Source of the DNA: Acetobacterium sp965140355 | GTDB taxonomy: Bacteria; Bacillota; Clostridia; Eubacteriales; Eubacteriaceae | Assembly (NCBI GenBank): GCA_965140355.1 | Contig: OZ223192.1 | Span: 186,001 to 250,000 of the forward strand | Reading direction: 5' to 3' | DNA: 64,000 nucleotides | Shown: positions 1 to 8,640 of the stretch, piece by piece | How the letters are laid out: each line of letters starts with the position of its first letter | Position numbering within the stretch: position 1 is the stretch's first letter | Notes under the pieces: model-generated | Database searches by the model: none | What the model was told of the DNA's origin: nothing | The model's input: the letters and a program-made list of their open reading frames with translations, nothing else | Position numbers and translations under genes: made by a program

Positions 1-354
1 CATATCCACAACAATGACTTCGGCACCGGCAGCTTTGGCTAAAATGTTGATGCCGGCCCCGCCTTTAACAAAATTTTCGACCATTTGCGGCGTGACTTCC
101 TGCGGGAAAGCAGAAACGCCTTCAGCAACCACGCCATGATCTCCGGCCATGGTAATAACCATTTTTTTATCAACCATGGGACGAATGGTTCGCTGGATGC
201 CAGATAATTGTTCACCGATAACGAGCAGTTGGCCCAAACTCCATGGTGGGATCGCTAATTTTTCGATGTGATCGCGAGCCGCCTGTTGCCATTTAGGATC
301 AGCCGGTTCGGTTGCTTCGATGATTTGGTTAAGGGTATATTTGGTATTTATCAT
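1..354 (-). CDS. cobT: Nicotinate-nucleotide:benzimidazole phosphoribosyltransferase, N-terminal part
   Basis: CobT activates the lower-ligand base by moving phosphoribose from nicotinate mononucleotide to 5,6-dimethylbenzimidazole or a related base, giving the alpha-riboside phosphate used in the nucleotide loop of cobamides. Only the first 118 codons are here; the gene runs off the left edge. The translation contains the family stretch TMAGDHGVVAEGVSAFPQ followed by VTPQMVENFVKGGAGIN, which is characteristic of CobT. The start at 354 has an AAAGGA-type ribosome binding site. It lies 122 bases after bzaB on the same strand, so it is the third gene of the riboswitch-controlled unit. The identification is from sequence; the base specificity is inferred from the bza neighbours. 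Confidence 0.93.
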   Translation of the reverse strand, partial: MINTKYTLNQIIEATEPADPKWQQAARDHIEKLAIPPWSLGQLLVIGEQLSGIQRTIRPMVDKKMVITMAGDHGVVAEGVSAFPQEVTPQMVENFVKGGAGINILAKAAGAEVIVVDM

Positions 355-396
355 GATTTTATTCCTTTCAGAAGCATTTTTAAAATTCAGAAGTAA

Positions 397-440
397 CCGG
401 TAAGACTAAAATCCAGATGCTTAGGAACTGATCTTACCGG
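397..440 (-). other. Long-loop hairpin in bzaB-cobT spacer
   Basis: The arms CCGGTAAGA (397-405) and TCTTACCGG (432-440) are exact 9-bp complements around a 26-base loop, inside the 122-base spacer between bzaB and cobT. No T-tract follows on the coding strand, so it is not an intrinsic terminator. It could be an mRNA processing or stability element; function unknown. Confidence 0.4.
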
Positions 441-476
441 ACTTGAAAGTATGACAAATGATAAGTTGAAGATTTT

Positions 477-1763
477 TTAGGATAAACCGAAAAACTCAGC
501 GGCAACATCGGCCGGGCATTTACTGTCCTGACAAACAGAACAACCGTGAGAAGAGGGTTTTTGAGCTGCAAAAGCAGCGACCAGATTAGCCTGATTGATG
601 GCATTTTTCACCTGTTCTTCCTGATTTCTGGCAACTCGCGCTTGGGACATGGCCAAATCGCGGTTCCAGGCAGTGCCACCACGTTTTAAGACATTAGCGG
701 CATTAGCGGCAATGCGGGTTGTTTCAACTCCAATGCGGACATCTTCTTCATTGGGAAGGCCTAAATGTTCGGCCGGGGTTAGATAACATAAGAAATCGGC
801 ACCATGCATACCGGCAAAAGCGCCACCGATAGAGCCGGAGATATTATCATAACCAGGTGCGACATCAGTGGCCAGGAAGCCAAGGATATAATAAGGAACT
901 TCAAAGCAAAGGCGTTTTTGGAGCAGCATCGCTGTGGGAATGTGGTTTAGTGGAACATGGCCCGGTCCTTCTACCATGACCTGAACACCAGCTTCCAGAG
1001 CACGTTTGGTTAATTCACCGGCAACCATGAGGCCCCGCAGGTGGGCTTGATCCAGCGAATCGGCATTGGCCCCGGGGCGAATGGCATCGCCGATACTGAG
1101 CACTGTATCGGTAGCTTTAAGAATTTCCAGAAGTCGATCAAATTCGGCATAAAGGGGATTTTCTTTATCGTTATGGAACATCCATCCAGTCAGTAATGAG
1201 CCGCCCCGGCTGACAACATCAGCAACACGGCCGGTTTTCTTTAAGATTTTGAGTAAATCCATATTGAGCGCACTATGCACAGCCATAAAATCTATACCGG
1301 ATTGACATTGCTTTTCAATTACTTCAAACAGATCGTCGGAGGTCATGTTGACCATCAATCCTCTTTTTTCAGCGGCTTCTTTAGCCGCCTGATAGACGGG
1401 CACACAACCGGCTGCGATGTTTGAGTTAGTCAGACTTAGGGTTCGCATGGTATCAATGTCTTCACCCATACTGAGATCCATAAAGCCGTGAGCACCAGCT
1501 TCTTCAATGATCTTCAATTTTTTGACTTCCATTTCCATATCATCACGATCGCCGGAGGTGCCCATTAAACCATTAACTTTGACATCCAGGCCGCCGCCAA
1601 TCCCACATATTTTAGAACGTTTTCGGAATTTGTTTTTAGGAATAACAATTTTTCCACAGGCAACTCCGGCTCGGATGAATTCAGGCGTGAACCCTTCATT
1701 GAGAGCCACCATTTCCATTTCTTCGGTAATTTTTCCCGCACGGGCTTTTATCATTTGGGTCAT
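477..1763 (-). CDS. bzaB: ThiC-family radical SAM enzyme of anaerobic benzimidazole synthesis (BzaB)
   Basis: This 428-residue ThiC-family protein should act with BzaA to turn the purine intermediate aminoimidazole ribotide into 5-hydroxybenzimidazole, the first committed product of the anaerobic B12 lower-ligand pathway. It has the C-terminal radical-SAM cluster motif of ThiC, CSVCQDSKC (C-x2-C-x4-C). The start was placed at 1763 (protein beginning MTQMIKARAGK) because a GAGG ribosome binding site precedes it. A longer reading up to 1847 would overlap bzaA and lacks such a site. The adjacent divergent paralogue bzaA, cobT downstream and the upstream cobalamin riboswitch together separate it from a thiamin-pathway ThiC. 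Assignment to BzaB rather than BzaA rests on gene order known from Eubacterium limosum. Confidence 0.88.
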   Translation of the reverse strand: MTQMIKARAGKITEEMEMVALNEGFTPEFIRAGVACGKIVIPKNKFRKRSKICGIGGGLDVKVNGLMGTSGDRDDMEMEVKKLKIIEEAGAHGFMDLSMGEDIDTMRTLSLTNSNIAAGCVPVYQAAKEAAEKRGLMVNMTSDDLFEVIEKQCQSGIDFMAVHSALNMDLLKILKKTGRVADVVSRGGSLLTGWMFHNDKENPLYAEFDRLLEILKATDTVLSIGDAIRPGANADSLDQAHLRGLMVAGELTKRALEAGVQVMVEGPGHVPLNHIPTAMLLQKRLCFEVPYYILGFLATDVAPGYDNISGSIGGAFAGMHGADFLCYLTPAEHLGLPNEEDVRIGVETTRIAANAANVLKRGGTAWNRDLAMSQARVARNQEEQVKNAINQANLVAAFAAQKPSSHGCSVCQDSKCPADVAAEFFGLS

Positions 1764-1786
1764 TATTTTATCCTCGCTTTCTCGTT

Positions 1787-3067
1787 TTAATCTCGTAAAT
1801 ATTTGCCAACAATTTTCATGGCACAGAAATCGCCGCACATACTGCATTCAGAAGAAAAGTTGGTGCTGCGGTCTTTCCACACTTTGGTGGCCGTTTCAGT
1901 ATCGATGGCCAGTTGCATTTGTTTTTTCCAGTTTAATTCTCGTCGGGCGATGGACATTTCATGATCCCAGGCGATGGCAGCGGGATGACCTTTTCCGACA
2001 TCACCGGCATGGGCGGCAATACGACTTGCCATAACCCCGGTGTAGACATCTTCAGCATTTGGCATGCCAATGTGTTCGGCCGGAGTAACATAACAAAGGA
2101 AGTCGGCACCGTAATAAGAAGCGATGGCACCACCGATGGCACCAGTCACATGATCCATTCCGGCCCCGGAATCGGTTGGCAGACAACCAAAAACGAAATA
2201 AGGAGCACCGCCGCATAATTGTTTCTGTAATTGTACCGTGGTCTGGATTTGATCCAGGGGTACATGTCCGGGGCCTTTGACCATCACCTGAACGCCAGCA
2301 GCACGGGCTTTTTTTACCAGGCCACCTAAAATTACCAGCTCATGAATCTGCGCGCCATCTAATGAATCAGCAATACAGCCGGGACGCATGCCATCGGCAA
2401 AACTTAAAACAACATCATATTTTTTGCAAATTTCCAGGACCCGATCATATTGGCTGAAAAAAGGGTTTTCACAGTGATTGTGAACCATCCAGCCAATCAG
2501 GTGCGAACCGCCATAACTGACCAAGGGATCGATCCGACCTTCTTCTTTGGCCCGGTTGATAACATCCATGGTGGTACCGCAATGGAGTGCTAAAAAGCTG
2601 ACCCCTTCAGCAGCGTGTTTTTCCATCATTTCAAACATATCATCGGGAGTCATATCTAAAGCGGTGCCGTATTTTTCCTGGGCATAAGCTAATGTTTGAT
2701 AGAGCGGCAGGGTGCCAACCGGACGATCGACTGTTTTAAGCACCGTTTCGCGCATTTGGTCAATGGGACCACGAACACTTAAGTCCATCAAAGTATCTGT
2801 TTTTGCTTTTATCGCCATCGCAATTTTGGCCATTTCGCTGTCAATGGTATCATCGTTTTCATACATCCCAACACTGGCAGAGACCTTCGTAAACAGGCCT
2901 TTTCCAACGGCAACAGGGTTAATGTTTTGACGCCAGCTTTTGAGAATTACAATCTCACCGTTCGCAACCCCAGTGCGGATAATTTCAGGGTCGATCCCTT
3001 CTTTTTGGGCCACATAAATCATTTCCTCAGTGAGCTCACCGGCTCGGGCTTTTTCTAAAATTGTCAT
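1787..3067 (-). CDS. bzaA: ThiC-family radical SAM enzyme of anaerobic benzimidazole synthesis (BzaA)
   Basis: First gene of the operon, 426 residues, a ThiC paralogue expected to work with BzaB in making 5-hydroxybenzimidazole. It shares the ThiC core, for example the stretch VQVMVKGPGHVPLDQI. At the C-terminus the cluster-binding motif reads CSMCGDFC, that is C-x2-C-x3-C, one residue shorter than the C-x2-C-x4-C of canonical ThiC and of the neighbouring BzaB. I checked this against the DNA near 1835-1850 and it is in frame. A GAGGAGG ribosome binding site sits directly upstream. Expression should be shut off by cobalamin through the leader at about 3112-3340. Whether the shortened motif is usual in BzaA proteins I cannot verify here. 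Confidence 0.9.
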   Translation of the reverse strand: MTILEKARAGELTEEMIYVAQKEGIDPEIIRTGVANGEIVILKSWRQNINPVAVGKGLFTKVSASVGMYENDDTIDSEMAKIAMAIKAKTDTLMDLSVRGPIDQMRETVLKTVDRPVGTLPLYQTLAYAQEKYGTALDMTPDDMFEMMEKHAAEGVSFLALHCGTTMDVINRAKEEGRIDPLVSYGGSHLIGWMVHNHCENPFFSQYDRVLEICKKYDVVLSFADGMRPGCIADSLDGAQIHELVILGGLVKKARAAGVQVMVKGPGHVPLDQIQTTVQLQKQLCGGAPYFVFGCLPTDSGAGMDHVTGAIGGAIASYYGADFLCYVTPAEHIGMPNAEDVYTGVMASRIAAHAGDVGKGHPAAIAWDHEMSIARRELNWKKQMQLAIDTETATKVWKDRSTNFSSECSMCGDFCAMKIVGKYLRD

Positions 3068-3111
3068 AGTTTCCTCCTCAACCTTGATTGTTTAGATAAT
3101 TTTGCAAATAA

Positions 3112-3157
3112 AAAAGTTCATAGTTATTATTTTTTAAATAATAACTATGAACTTTAC
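3112..3157 (-). terminator. Intrinsic terminator in bzaA leader (riboswitch output hairpin)
   Basis: A 19-bp perfect AT-rich stem (arms 3114-3132 and 3136-3154) is followed on the minus strand by a T-rich tract, between the cobalamin aptamer and bzaA. This placement suggests transcription attenuation as the riboswitch output. The near absence of GC pairs is unusual for a terminator, though the length compensates. Confidence 0.75.
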
Positions 3158-3164
3158 CTTCATT

Positions 3165-3340
3165 CATACATAACCGATCCATAGGCAGGTCTCCTGACTT
3201 GGGGTTCAACGCTTGCCACACCTTCCCATTAAAAACAGTGGTTATTGTGATTTGCTCCGCCCTTACAGTGATGGGTTCGTTCAGGATTTTAACCTGATTC
3301 CCTATTCTCCTTAAGATTAAGGCACCATATGTTCGCTTTT
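3165..3340 (-). promoter_or_regulatory. Cobalamin riboswitch upstream of bzaA
   Basis: Read on the minus strand, the segment contains the ordered landmarks of the cobalamin aptamer: a GGTGCC start near 3322, GGGAATCAGGT, a CCTGAACGAACCC segment, CACTGTAA, a second CCACTG, GGGAAGG, and finally the signature AAGTCAGGAGACCTGCC near 3183-3199. Adenosyl- or other cobalamin binding would repress the downstream bza operon. The boundaries are approximate. Confidence 0.95.
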
Positions 3341-3486
3341 TTATTTATTTAGTTTAATTATACACACTAAAATTTAATGTGCAAGCAAAATATAAAAAAA
3401 ATATAAAAAATGTGAAAATATCGTTGCGATAGGTTTGAAGCCAGGTAAAGATAGACGAACGATTTTGACAGGGAATTAAAGTTAGT

Positions 3487-3516
3487 TTGACAGAACGAAA
3501 CGTTTAATTGTATAAT
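3487..3516 (+). promoter_or_regulatory. Sigma-70-type promoter
   Basis: TTGACA (3487-3492), an 18-base spacer and TATAAT (3511-3516) lie upstream of the plus-strand genes from 3571. It would drive the remnant ORF, the methyltransferase and the NTPase. Confidence 0.7.
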
Positions 3517-3570
3517 AATACAGTATAAAACATATCAAAACATAATAAAGATAAATAATGAAAGTTTAAA

Positions 3571-3711
3571 ATGAATAAAAAAGTTATAAAAGGTAATCGA
3601 ATGAAACTTATCACTGTCGCGGGACACCCTTCGTCAGGCAAAGCAGCAGAAGGGGAAGTGTTTGTTCTTATTGTACCGGAGAAACAGCAATTGGGGAAAG
3701 TTATTAAATAA
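3571..3711 (+). pseudogene. Truncated P-loop GTPase-like ORF
   Basis: A 46-codon frame contains MKLITVAGHPSSGK, which resembles the N-terminal Walker A region of CobW/G3E-like GTP-binding proteins. It then departs at once into an unrelated 22-residue tail (ending KQQLGKVIK) and stops. The usual Thr/Ser after GK is replaced by Ala, and the rest of the NTPase domain is missing. This looks like a gene whose middle has been deleted, fusing its first 14 or so codons to its end. A shorter start at 3601 is also possible. It shares a promoter with the two intact genes that follow, with only 16 bases to the next start. Confidence 0.5.
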
Positions 3712-3727
3712 GGAGATGAGGTGAGCT

Positions 3728-4429
3728 ATGAATTTTAATTGGAACAGTAAAACGATTAAATGGTATCAGGATGCAAATAGATATTCAGGGTTTTTCAAAG
3801 AAATTGCCGACATAATTACCCCGGGACTTGCCGGTTGTACAACTTTTTGTGATATGGGCTGTGGGTTAGGATTAGTGGATTTAGAGTTGAGTAAAAAAAT
3901 TGAACGGATTACTTGTGTCGATATCAATAAAGAAGCAATCAGGGAATTGGAGAAAAACATCAAACAACAAAAAATTAAAAACATTCAGACCCGCCTGATT
4001 AGCTGTGATGACATCGATGACAATTGGGATGTTATTTATCTCAGCTTTTTTAGCAGTAGCCAGCTTGAAAAGTTTTTGCCCTCTTGTCAAAAGCTTTTTG
4101 CCATTGTTGATAAAAAAAACGAAACCAAACCTTATCTTGAAAAATATCGGACTTATCATCGGAATACTTATGATAAAGTTGAACAACAATTAAATGAAAA
4201 GAAAATACCATATTCAGTCACGGAAGTATCTTTAGAATTTGGACAACCACTGGTATCGGTGGAGGACGCCAGAAATTATATTCGGACAAATTATGCAGGT
4301 ATCAGCGATACGGATCTCAATCAATTTTTAGATCATTATCTTATCAAAACGAAAAATAAAGAGTTTCCTTATTATATCAAAAAAAATAAAGCGATCGGAA
4401 TTTTTGAAGTAAAAGGAGAACGACAATAA
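3728..4429 (+). CDS. Class I SAM-dependent methyltransferase
   Basis: This 233-residue protein has the Rossmann motif I DMGCGLG at about residues 39-45 and the acidic motif II residue in ITCVDIN about 20 residues on, so it should bind S-adenosylmethionine. The substrate cannot be read from the sequence. A GGAGATGAGGTG ribosome binding site precedes the ATG. Its stop codon touches the ATG of the next gene (an NTPase), so the two are translationally coupled and probably act in one pathway. The preceding broken GTPase-like ORF suggests that a third, metallocofactor-type partner was lost. Confidence 0.8.
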   Translation: MNFNWNSKTIKWYQDANRYSGFFKEIADIITPGLAGCTTFCDMGCGLGLVDLELSKKIERITCVDINKEAIRELEKNIKQQKIKNIQTRLISCDDIDDNWDVIYLSFFSSSQLEKFLPSCQKLFAIVDKKNETKPYLEKYRTYHRNTYDKVEQQLNEKKIPYSVTEVSLEFGQPLVSVEDARNYIRTNYAGISDTDLNQFLDHYLIKTKNKEFPYYIKKNKAIGIFEVKGERQ

Positions 4430-4948
4430 ATGCATGTTTTTTTGACCGGTGAAATACAAGTGGGTAAAACCACGGTTATTGCCAAAACAATACAGGGTTT
4501 GCAGATGAATTACGGTGGTTTTAAAACTTACTTTGGAAAGGACCGCAAGTGTGATGATCGTTTTCTTTATTTAAATTCAGTGTTGGAACCTAATAATATC
4601 GACGATCAAAATAGGATTGTAGAATTTAGAAAAGATCAAATCCCCATAGTTTCAACCCAAAAATTCGATAGTGATGGGGTTCGGTTAATAAAAGAAGCCA
4701 GAAGTCATGCCGATTTAATTGTTATGGATGAATGTGGAAATCTGGAGAATGAAGCGATTGCCTTTCAGCATGAAATATTGGCAGCATTAGATCAGGATAA
4801 ACCGATTTTAGGGGTAATTAAACTAGCCAGCAGTGGTTGGACGGATTTAATTCGTAATCATAAAAAAGTCGCGTTGCTCACGGTAACTAAAGAAAATCGT
4901 GAGCAGTTGCCGGAAATATTAATATTGTATTTTACTAATAAAAAATAG
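4430..4948 (+). CDS. THEP1-like nucleoside triphosphatase
   Basis: A 172-residue P-loop protein starts with FLTGEIQVGKTTV, matching the N-terminal Walker A GxxxxGKT/S of the NTPase_1/THEP1 family, with a Walker B-like LIVMDECG segment near residue 100. The family hydrolyses nucleoside triphosphates without clear base preference; its cellular role is mostly unknown. It starts on the base after the methyltransferase stop and ends before a clear terminator, so it closes a two-gene unit. Confidence 0.75.
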   Translation: MHVFLTGEIQVGKTTVIAKTIQGLQMNYGGFKTYFGKDRKCDDRFLYLNSVLEPNNIDDQNRIVEFRKDQIPIVSTQKFDSDGVRLIKEARSHADLIVMDECGNLENEAIAFQHEILAALDQDKPILGVIKLASSGWTDLIRNHKKVALLTVTKENREQLPEILILYFTNKK

Positions 4949-4982
4949 CGCTTTGGGATAATCGATGAACAACAAATAATTA

Positions 4983-5028
4983 AAAACTCAAGGAATTGAT
5001 GATCGGTCGATTTCCTTGAGTTTTTTTA
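4983..5028 (+). terminator. Intrinsic terminator
   Basis: The arms AAACTCAAGGAA and TTCCTTGAGTTT are followed by a T-tract, 35 bases after the NTPase stop. It ends the methyltransferase/NTPase unit. The remaining sequence to 5273 shows only an AT-rich promoter-like stretch (TATAAT at 5165). Confidence 0.85.
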
Positions 5029-5273
5029 TTGATGGATCGGAAGGGGTGTTTTGCTGGTTCATAAAGCGGTTGTGATGCGATGACTTTTGATAAAACCGTG
5101 TTGAATTAAAGGCAGAAAATTGTCAGTTGAGATTTAAAATAAGAATGGTATTAATTATTTATGGTATAATATAAAAAAACACATGATGAGTTGGTTGTTT
5201 TGAGCAAAATAGAGCATAATACTAATAATACCTTGCAATTATCAATTATCTTTATTTGAGGGGAGGTGAAAAA

Positions 5274-5723
5274 ATGAATGTTATTTTTGTTTGGCTGATC
5301 CTGTTTATTGTTTTTCTGGTTGCTGAGTTGGTTACTGCTGGCGCATTGGTGTCGATCTGGTTTTGTGTTGGTGCTTTAGTTGCCATGGCAGCCGCATATT
5401 TGGGAGCTGGTTTAGGGATTCAATGTAGTCTTTTTTTCGTCATATCGATCGGTCTTCTTTTGGGAACCAAACCATTTATAAAAAAATATATGCATCCTAA
5501 AACATCCGCAACCAATGCTGATCGGATTCTTGAAAACCGTGGCATTGTTGAGGAAGAAATTAATAATCTCAAAGGATTGGGGGCCGTTAAAATTGACGGA
5601 AAATCCTGGACGGCCAGAAATGTTGATGGGAATGCGATCATTCCTGTTAATGCCGAAGTCATTGTGGTTGGAATTGAAGGCGTTAAAGCAATGGTTAAAT
5701 TGTTTGAACCAGATTCAGAATAA
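5274..5723 (+). CDS. NfeD-like membrane protein
   Basis: A 149-residue protein of the short NfeD type: two or three hydrophobic segments in the first 70 residues, then a soluble OB-like beta domain (GLGAVKIDGKSWTAR through VVGIEGVKAMVKLF). NfeD proteins partner with SPFH/stomatin proteins in membrane microdomains, and such a gene follows 14 bases later. I start at 5274 because of the strong GGGGAGGTG site; an upstream in-frame TTG at 5256 would overlap that site. Confidence 0.88.
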   Translation: MNVIFVWLILFIVFLVAELVTAGALVSIWFCVGALVAMAAAYLGAGLGIQCSLFFVISIGLLLGTKPFIKKYMHPKTSATNADRILENRGIVEEEINNLKGLGAVKIDGKSWTARNVDGNAIIPVNAEVIVVGIEGVKAMVKLFEPDSE

Positions 5724-5737
5724 AAGGAGGAAAAAGG

Positions 5738-6691
5738 ATGTTAGGTTTAATTATTTTAGGAATATTATTTATTATTTTTGTCGCGATGATTGTTGTCAAT
5801 GCTAAGATTGTGCCCCAAGCGAATGCCTATGTGATCGAACGCTTAGGCGCATATCATAAAACTTGGGAAACTGGTTTTCATTTGGCGATTCCGATTATTG
5901 ATCGGATTTCAAAAAGGGTCAGCTTGAAGGAGCGGGTTGCTGACTTTCCACCACAACCGGTAATTACCAAAGATAATGTGACAATGCAAATTGATACCGT
6001 TATTTATTTGCAGGTTACCGATCCCAAGTTTTATATGTATGGTGTTGATAATCCGATGAAAGCGATTGAAAATCTTACCGCCACGACGCTGCGTAATATA
6101 ATTGGTGATATGGAGCTTGATGCAACTTTGACGTCGAGAGACGTCATCAATACAAAGATGCGGGTTATTTTAGATGAAGCGACTGATCCCTGGGGGATTA
6201 AAATCAACCGAGTTGAGTTGAAAAACATTATGCCACCAGAAGCAATCCAAAATGCAATGGAACGACAGATGAAAGCTGAACGTGAACGGCGGGAAAAAAT
6301 CCTTCAGGCCGAAGGTGAAAAAGCCAGTGCAATTCTTGTCGCTGAAGGTGAAAAGTCAGCGGCGATTCTCCAGGCGGAAGGGTTAAAAACGGCGGCGATC
6401 TTAAGTGCTGAAGCCGACCGGGAAGCGCAGATCAGACGCGCCGAAGGAGAGGCGGAAGCCATTGTTAAGGTCCAGCAAGCCGTTGCCGCAGGAGTTAAAA
6501 TGTTAAATGAAGCGGATCCAATTCAATCGGTTATTGCCCTTAAGAGTTTAGCAACCTTTGAAAAAGTTGCCGATGGCAAAGCTACCAAGATCATTATTCC
6601 ATCGGAGTTGCAAGGATTGGCAGGTTTGGCAACATCGTTGAGTGAAATTGTTAAAGATCAAACGACAGCTGAAAATAACAAGATGAACTAA
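5738..6691 (+). CDS. SPFH/Band 7 (stomatin-like, QmcA-type) membrane protein
   Basis: This 317-residue protein has one N-terminal membrane anchor, a Band 7/SPFH domain (about residues 20-190) and an Ala/Glu-rich coiled-coil stretch (about 190-260) with repeats of the type AEGEKxAAIL. This layout is that of QmcA/paraslipin. Such proteins oligomerise on the inner face of the membrane and scaffold lipid domains. An AAAGGAGG site precedes the ATG. It is paired with the NfeD-like gene immediately upstream, the standard partnership of the family. Confidence 0.9.
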   Translation: MLGLIILGILFIIFVAMIVVNAKIVPQANAYVIERLGAYHKTWETGFHLAIPIIDRISKRVSLKERVADFPPQPVITKDNVTMQIDTVIYLQVTDPKFYMYGVDNPMKAIENLTATTLRNIIGDMELDATLTSRDVINTKMRVILDEATDPWGIKINRVELKNIMPPEAIQNAMERQMKAERERREKILQAEGEKASAILVAEGEKSAAILQAEGLKTAAILSAEADREAQIRRAEGEAEAIVKVQQAVAAGVKMLNEADPIQSVIALKSLATFEKVADGKATKIIIPSELQGLAGLATSLSEIVKDQTTAENNKMN

Positions 6692-6724
6692 GTTAAAAAA
6701 TATAGAGAAGTGGAAAATTTGGGA

Positions 6725-8488
6725 ATGAGTAACACGGTGTTAATTAAGCGGTTTTTACCGTACTATAAAAAATATAAGTGGATTTTATTGTTAGATTTGT
6801 TTTGTGCCACGCTGACGACTATTTGTGATTTGGTGTTGCCGTTGATTGTGCGTTTTATTACGAATACGGCGATCAATAACTTTGCAAGTTTGACAGTGGA
6901 AACCATTTTAAAATTAGGTTTTATTTATCTGCTTTTGCGGATTATTGATGGCATTGCCAATTATTTTATGGCCGATATTGGTCATGTCATGGGTGCCCAG
7001 ATCGAAACGGATATGCGACGGGATCTCTTTGGACATCTACAAAAACTGTCGTTTTCTTTTTACAGCGATACTAAAATTGGTCAGTTGATGTCTCGAATGA
7101 CCACCGATCTATTTGATGTTACTGAGTTTGCCCATCACTGTCCGGAAGAATTTTTTATTGCCGGCTTAAAGATAGGGGTATCCTTTATTATTTTAGCAAA
7201 TACTAATATTTGGTTGACCCTGATTATTTTTGCCGCATTGCCGGTGATGATTTTTACAACGACTTATTTCCGCCGTCGTATGCGAACGGCATTTAAACGA
7301 TCCCGAGTTCAAACCGGAGAAATTAATGCTCAGGTGGAAGATAATTTATTAGGGATTCGGGTTGTCAAATCGTTTGCTAATGAAAATATTGAAGAAATCA
7401 AATTTGCGGAAGGTAATCGTAAATTTTTGGAGATCAAGAAATTAACATATCGGTATATGGCCGGTTTTCAAACGACTACTCGGATTTTTGATGGGTTGAT
7501 GTATTTGCTGGTGGTCGTATTTGGCGGTATTTTTATGATTAATGGAACGATTGATCCCGGCGATTATATTGCTTACCTGATGTATGTCACGACCTTACTA
7601 ACCTCAATTCGGCGGATTGTTGAATTTGCTGAACAGTTTCAGCGCGGGATGACCGGCTTTGAACGGTTTATCGAAATTTTAGATGAACCAACTGAATATG
7701 AAAATCAAACCAATGAGGTTGAATTAACCAATGTGGTTGGTGATATTTCTTTTGAAGATGTAAGCTTTCAGTATAATGATGGAGAAGATGAGGTGCTTTC
7801 GCACATTGATATTGCGGTTAAGGCGGGCGAGCGTATTGCCATTGTTGGTCCTTCCGGCAGTGGCAAAACGACGCTTTGTCATCTGATTCCGCGATTTTAC
7901 AATGTCACTTCCGGCCGGATTCTAATCGATCATCAGGATATTCAGACCTTAACACTGCATTCGTTAAGATCACAAGTGGGTGTTGTGCAACAAGATGTTT
8001 ACCTTTTTTCAGGAACTGTTTATGAAAATATCATTTACGGCAAAGAAGATGCCAATCGGGAAAGTGTTATTCAGGCAGCTAAACATGCCGGTGCCCATGA
8101 GTTTATTGATAAGTTGCCAAATGGTTATGATACTCATATTGGCGAACGTGGCATTAAGCTTTCCGGCGGACAGAAACAAAGAATCAGCATTGCCCGGGTA
8201 TTTTTGAAAAATCCACCAATTCTAATTTTAGATGAAGCGACTTCAGCGCTAGATAATGAAAGCGAACGAATTGTTCAGAATTCGTTAAAAAAATTAACTC
8301 AGGGTCGAACAACATTTACGATTGCCCATCGTTTGACGACCATTAAAAACGCCGATTCTATTATTGTGCTGACAGAAGATGGCATTGTCGAAAAAGGTTC
8401 TCATGAAAAACTGATTAGTGAAGAAGGGGTATATTATGACTTATACCAGATGTATCAGGAGTTAGATGAATTAAACGAAGTGTTTTAA
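6725..8488 (+). CDS. ABC exporter, fused permease and ATPase
   Basis: A half-size exporter of about 587 residues. The N-terminal half has six hydrophobic helices (about residues 15-310). The C-terminal ATPase has Walker A GPSGSGKTT, signature LSGGQKQR, Walker B ILILDEATS and the H-loop AHRLTT. It should work as a homodimer; the substrate (lipid, drug or peptide) is not evident. The ATG at 6725 is chosen; an in-frame GTG at 6710 is a possible alternative, and neither has a strong ribosome binding site. It follows the SPFH gene by about 30 bases and is closed by a terminator. Confidence 0.93.
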   Translation: MSNTVLIKRFLPYYKKYKWILLLDLFCATLTTICDLVLPLIVRFITNTAINNFASLTVETILKLGFIYLLLRIIDGIANYFMADIGHVMGAQIETDMRRDLFGHLQKLSFSFYSDTKIGQLMSRMTTDLFDVTEFAHHCPEEFFIAGLKIGVSFIILANTNIWLTLIIFAALPVMIFTTTYFRRRMRTAFKRSRVQTGEINAQVEDNLLGIRVVKSFANENIEEIKFAEGNRKFLEIKKLTYRYMAGFQTTTRIFDGLMYLLVVVFGGIFMINGTIDPGDYIAYLMYVTTLLTSIRRIVEFAEQFQRGMTGFERFIEILDEPTEYENQTNEVELTNVVGDISFEDVSFQYNDGEDEVLSHIDIAVKAGERIAIVGPSGSGKTTLCHLIPRFYNVTSGRILIDHQDIQTLTLHSLRSQVGVVQQDVYLFSGTVYENIIYGKEDANRESVIQAAKHAGAHEFIDKLPNGYDTHIGERGIKLSGGQKQRISIARVFLKNPPILILDEATSALDNESERIVQNSLKKLTQGRTTFTIAHRLTTIKNADSIIVLTEDGIVEKGSHEKLISEEGVYYDLYQMYQELDELNEVF

Positions 8489-8490
8489 TA

Positions 8491-8537
8491 AAAGCATTTG
8501 CGAAAACCGTTTTTATCGGTAGCGCAAATGCTTTTTT
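8491..8537 (+). terminator. Intrinsic terminator
   Basis: The arms AAAGCATTTGCG and CGCAAATGCTTT run into six T, directly after the ABC exporter stop. Confidence 0.88.
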
Positions 8538-8640
8538 GATAATTTAGTGACTAATAACGGTTAAAATGAAGCGAATTTAATCAATGTTAGTTTAGCTAAT
8601 TACGCGTAAAGTTTTGACTGGACGGTAAAGCAGATGCCGT

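Noticed and set aside
1507..2218. Plus-strand open frames over the bzaA/bzaB junction
   Set aside because: They are antisense to well-conserved coding sequence and have no ribosome binding sites or family features.
477..3067. Thiamin biosynthesis thiC pair
   Set aside because: Two adjacent ThiC paralogues with cobT and a cobalamin, not TPP, riboswitch indicate the bza pathway.
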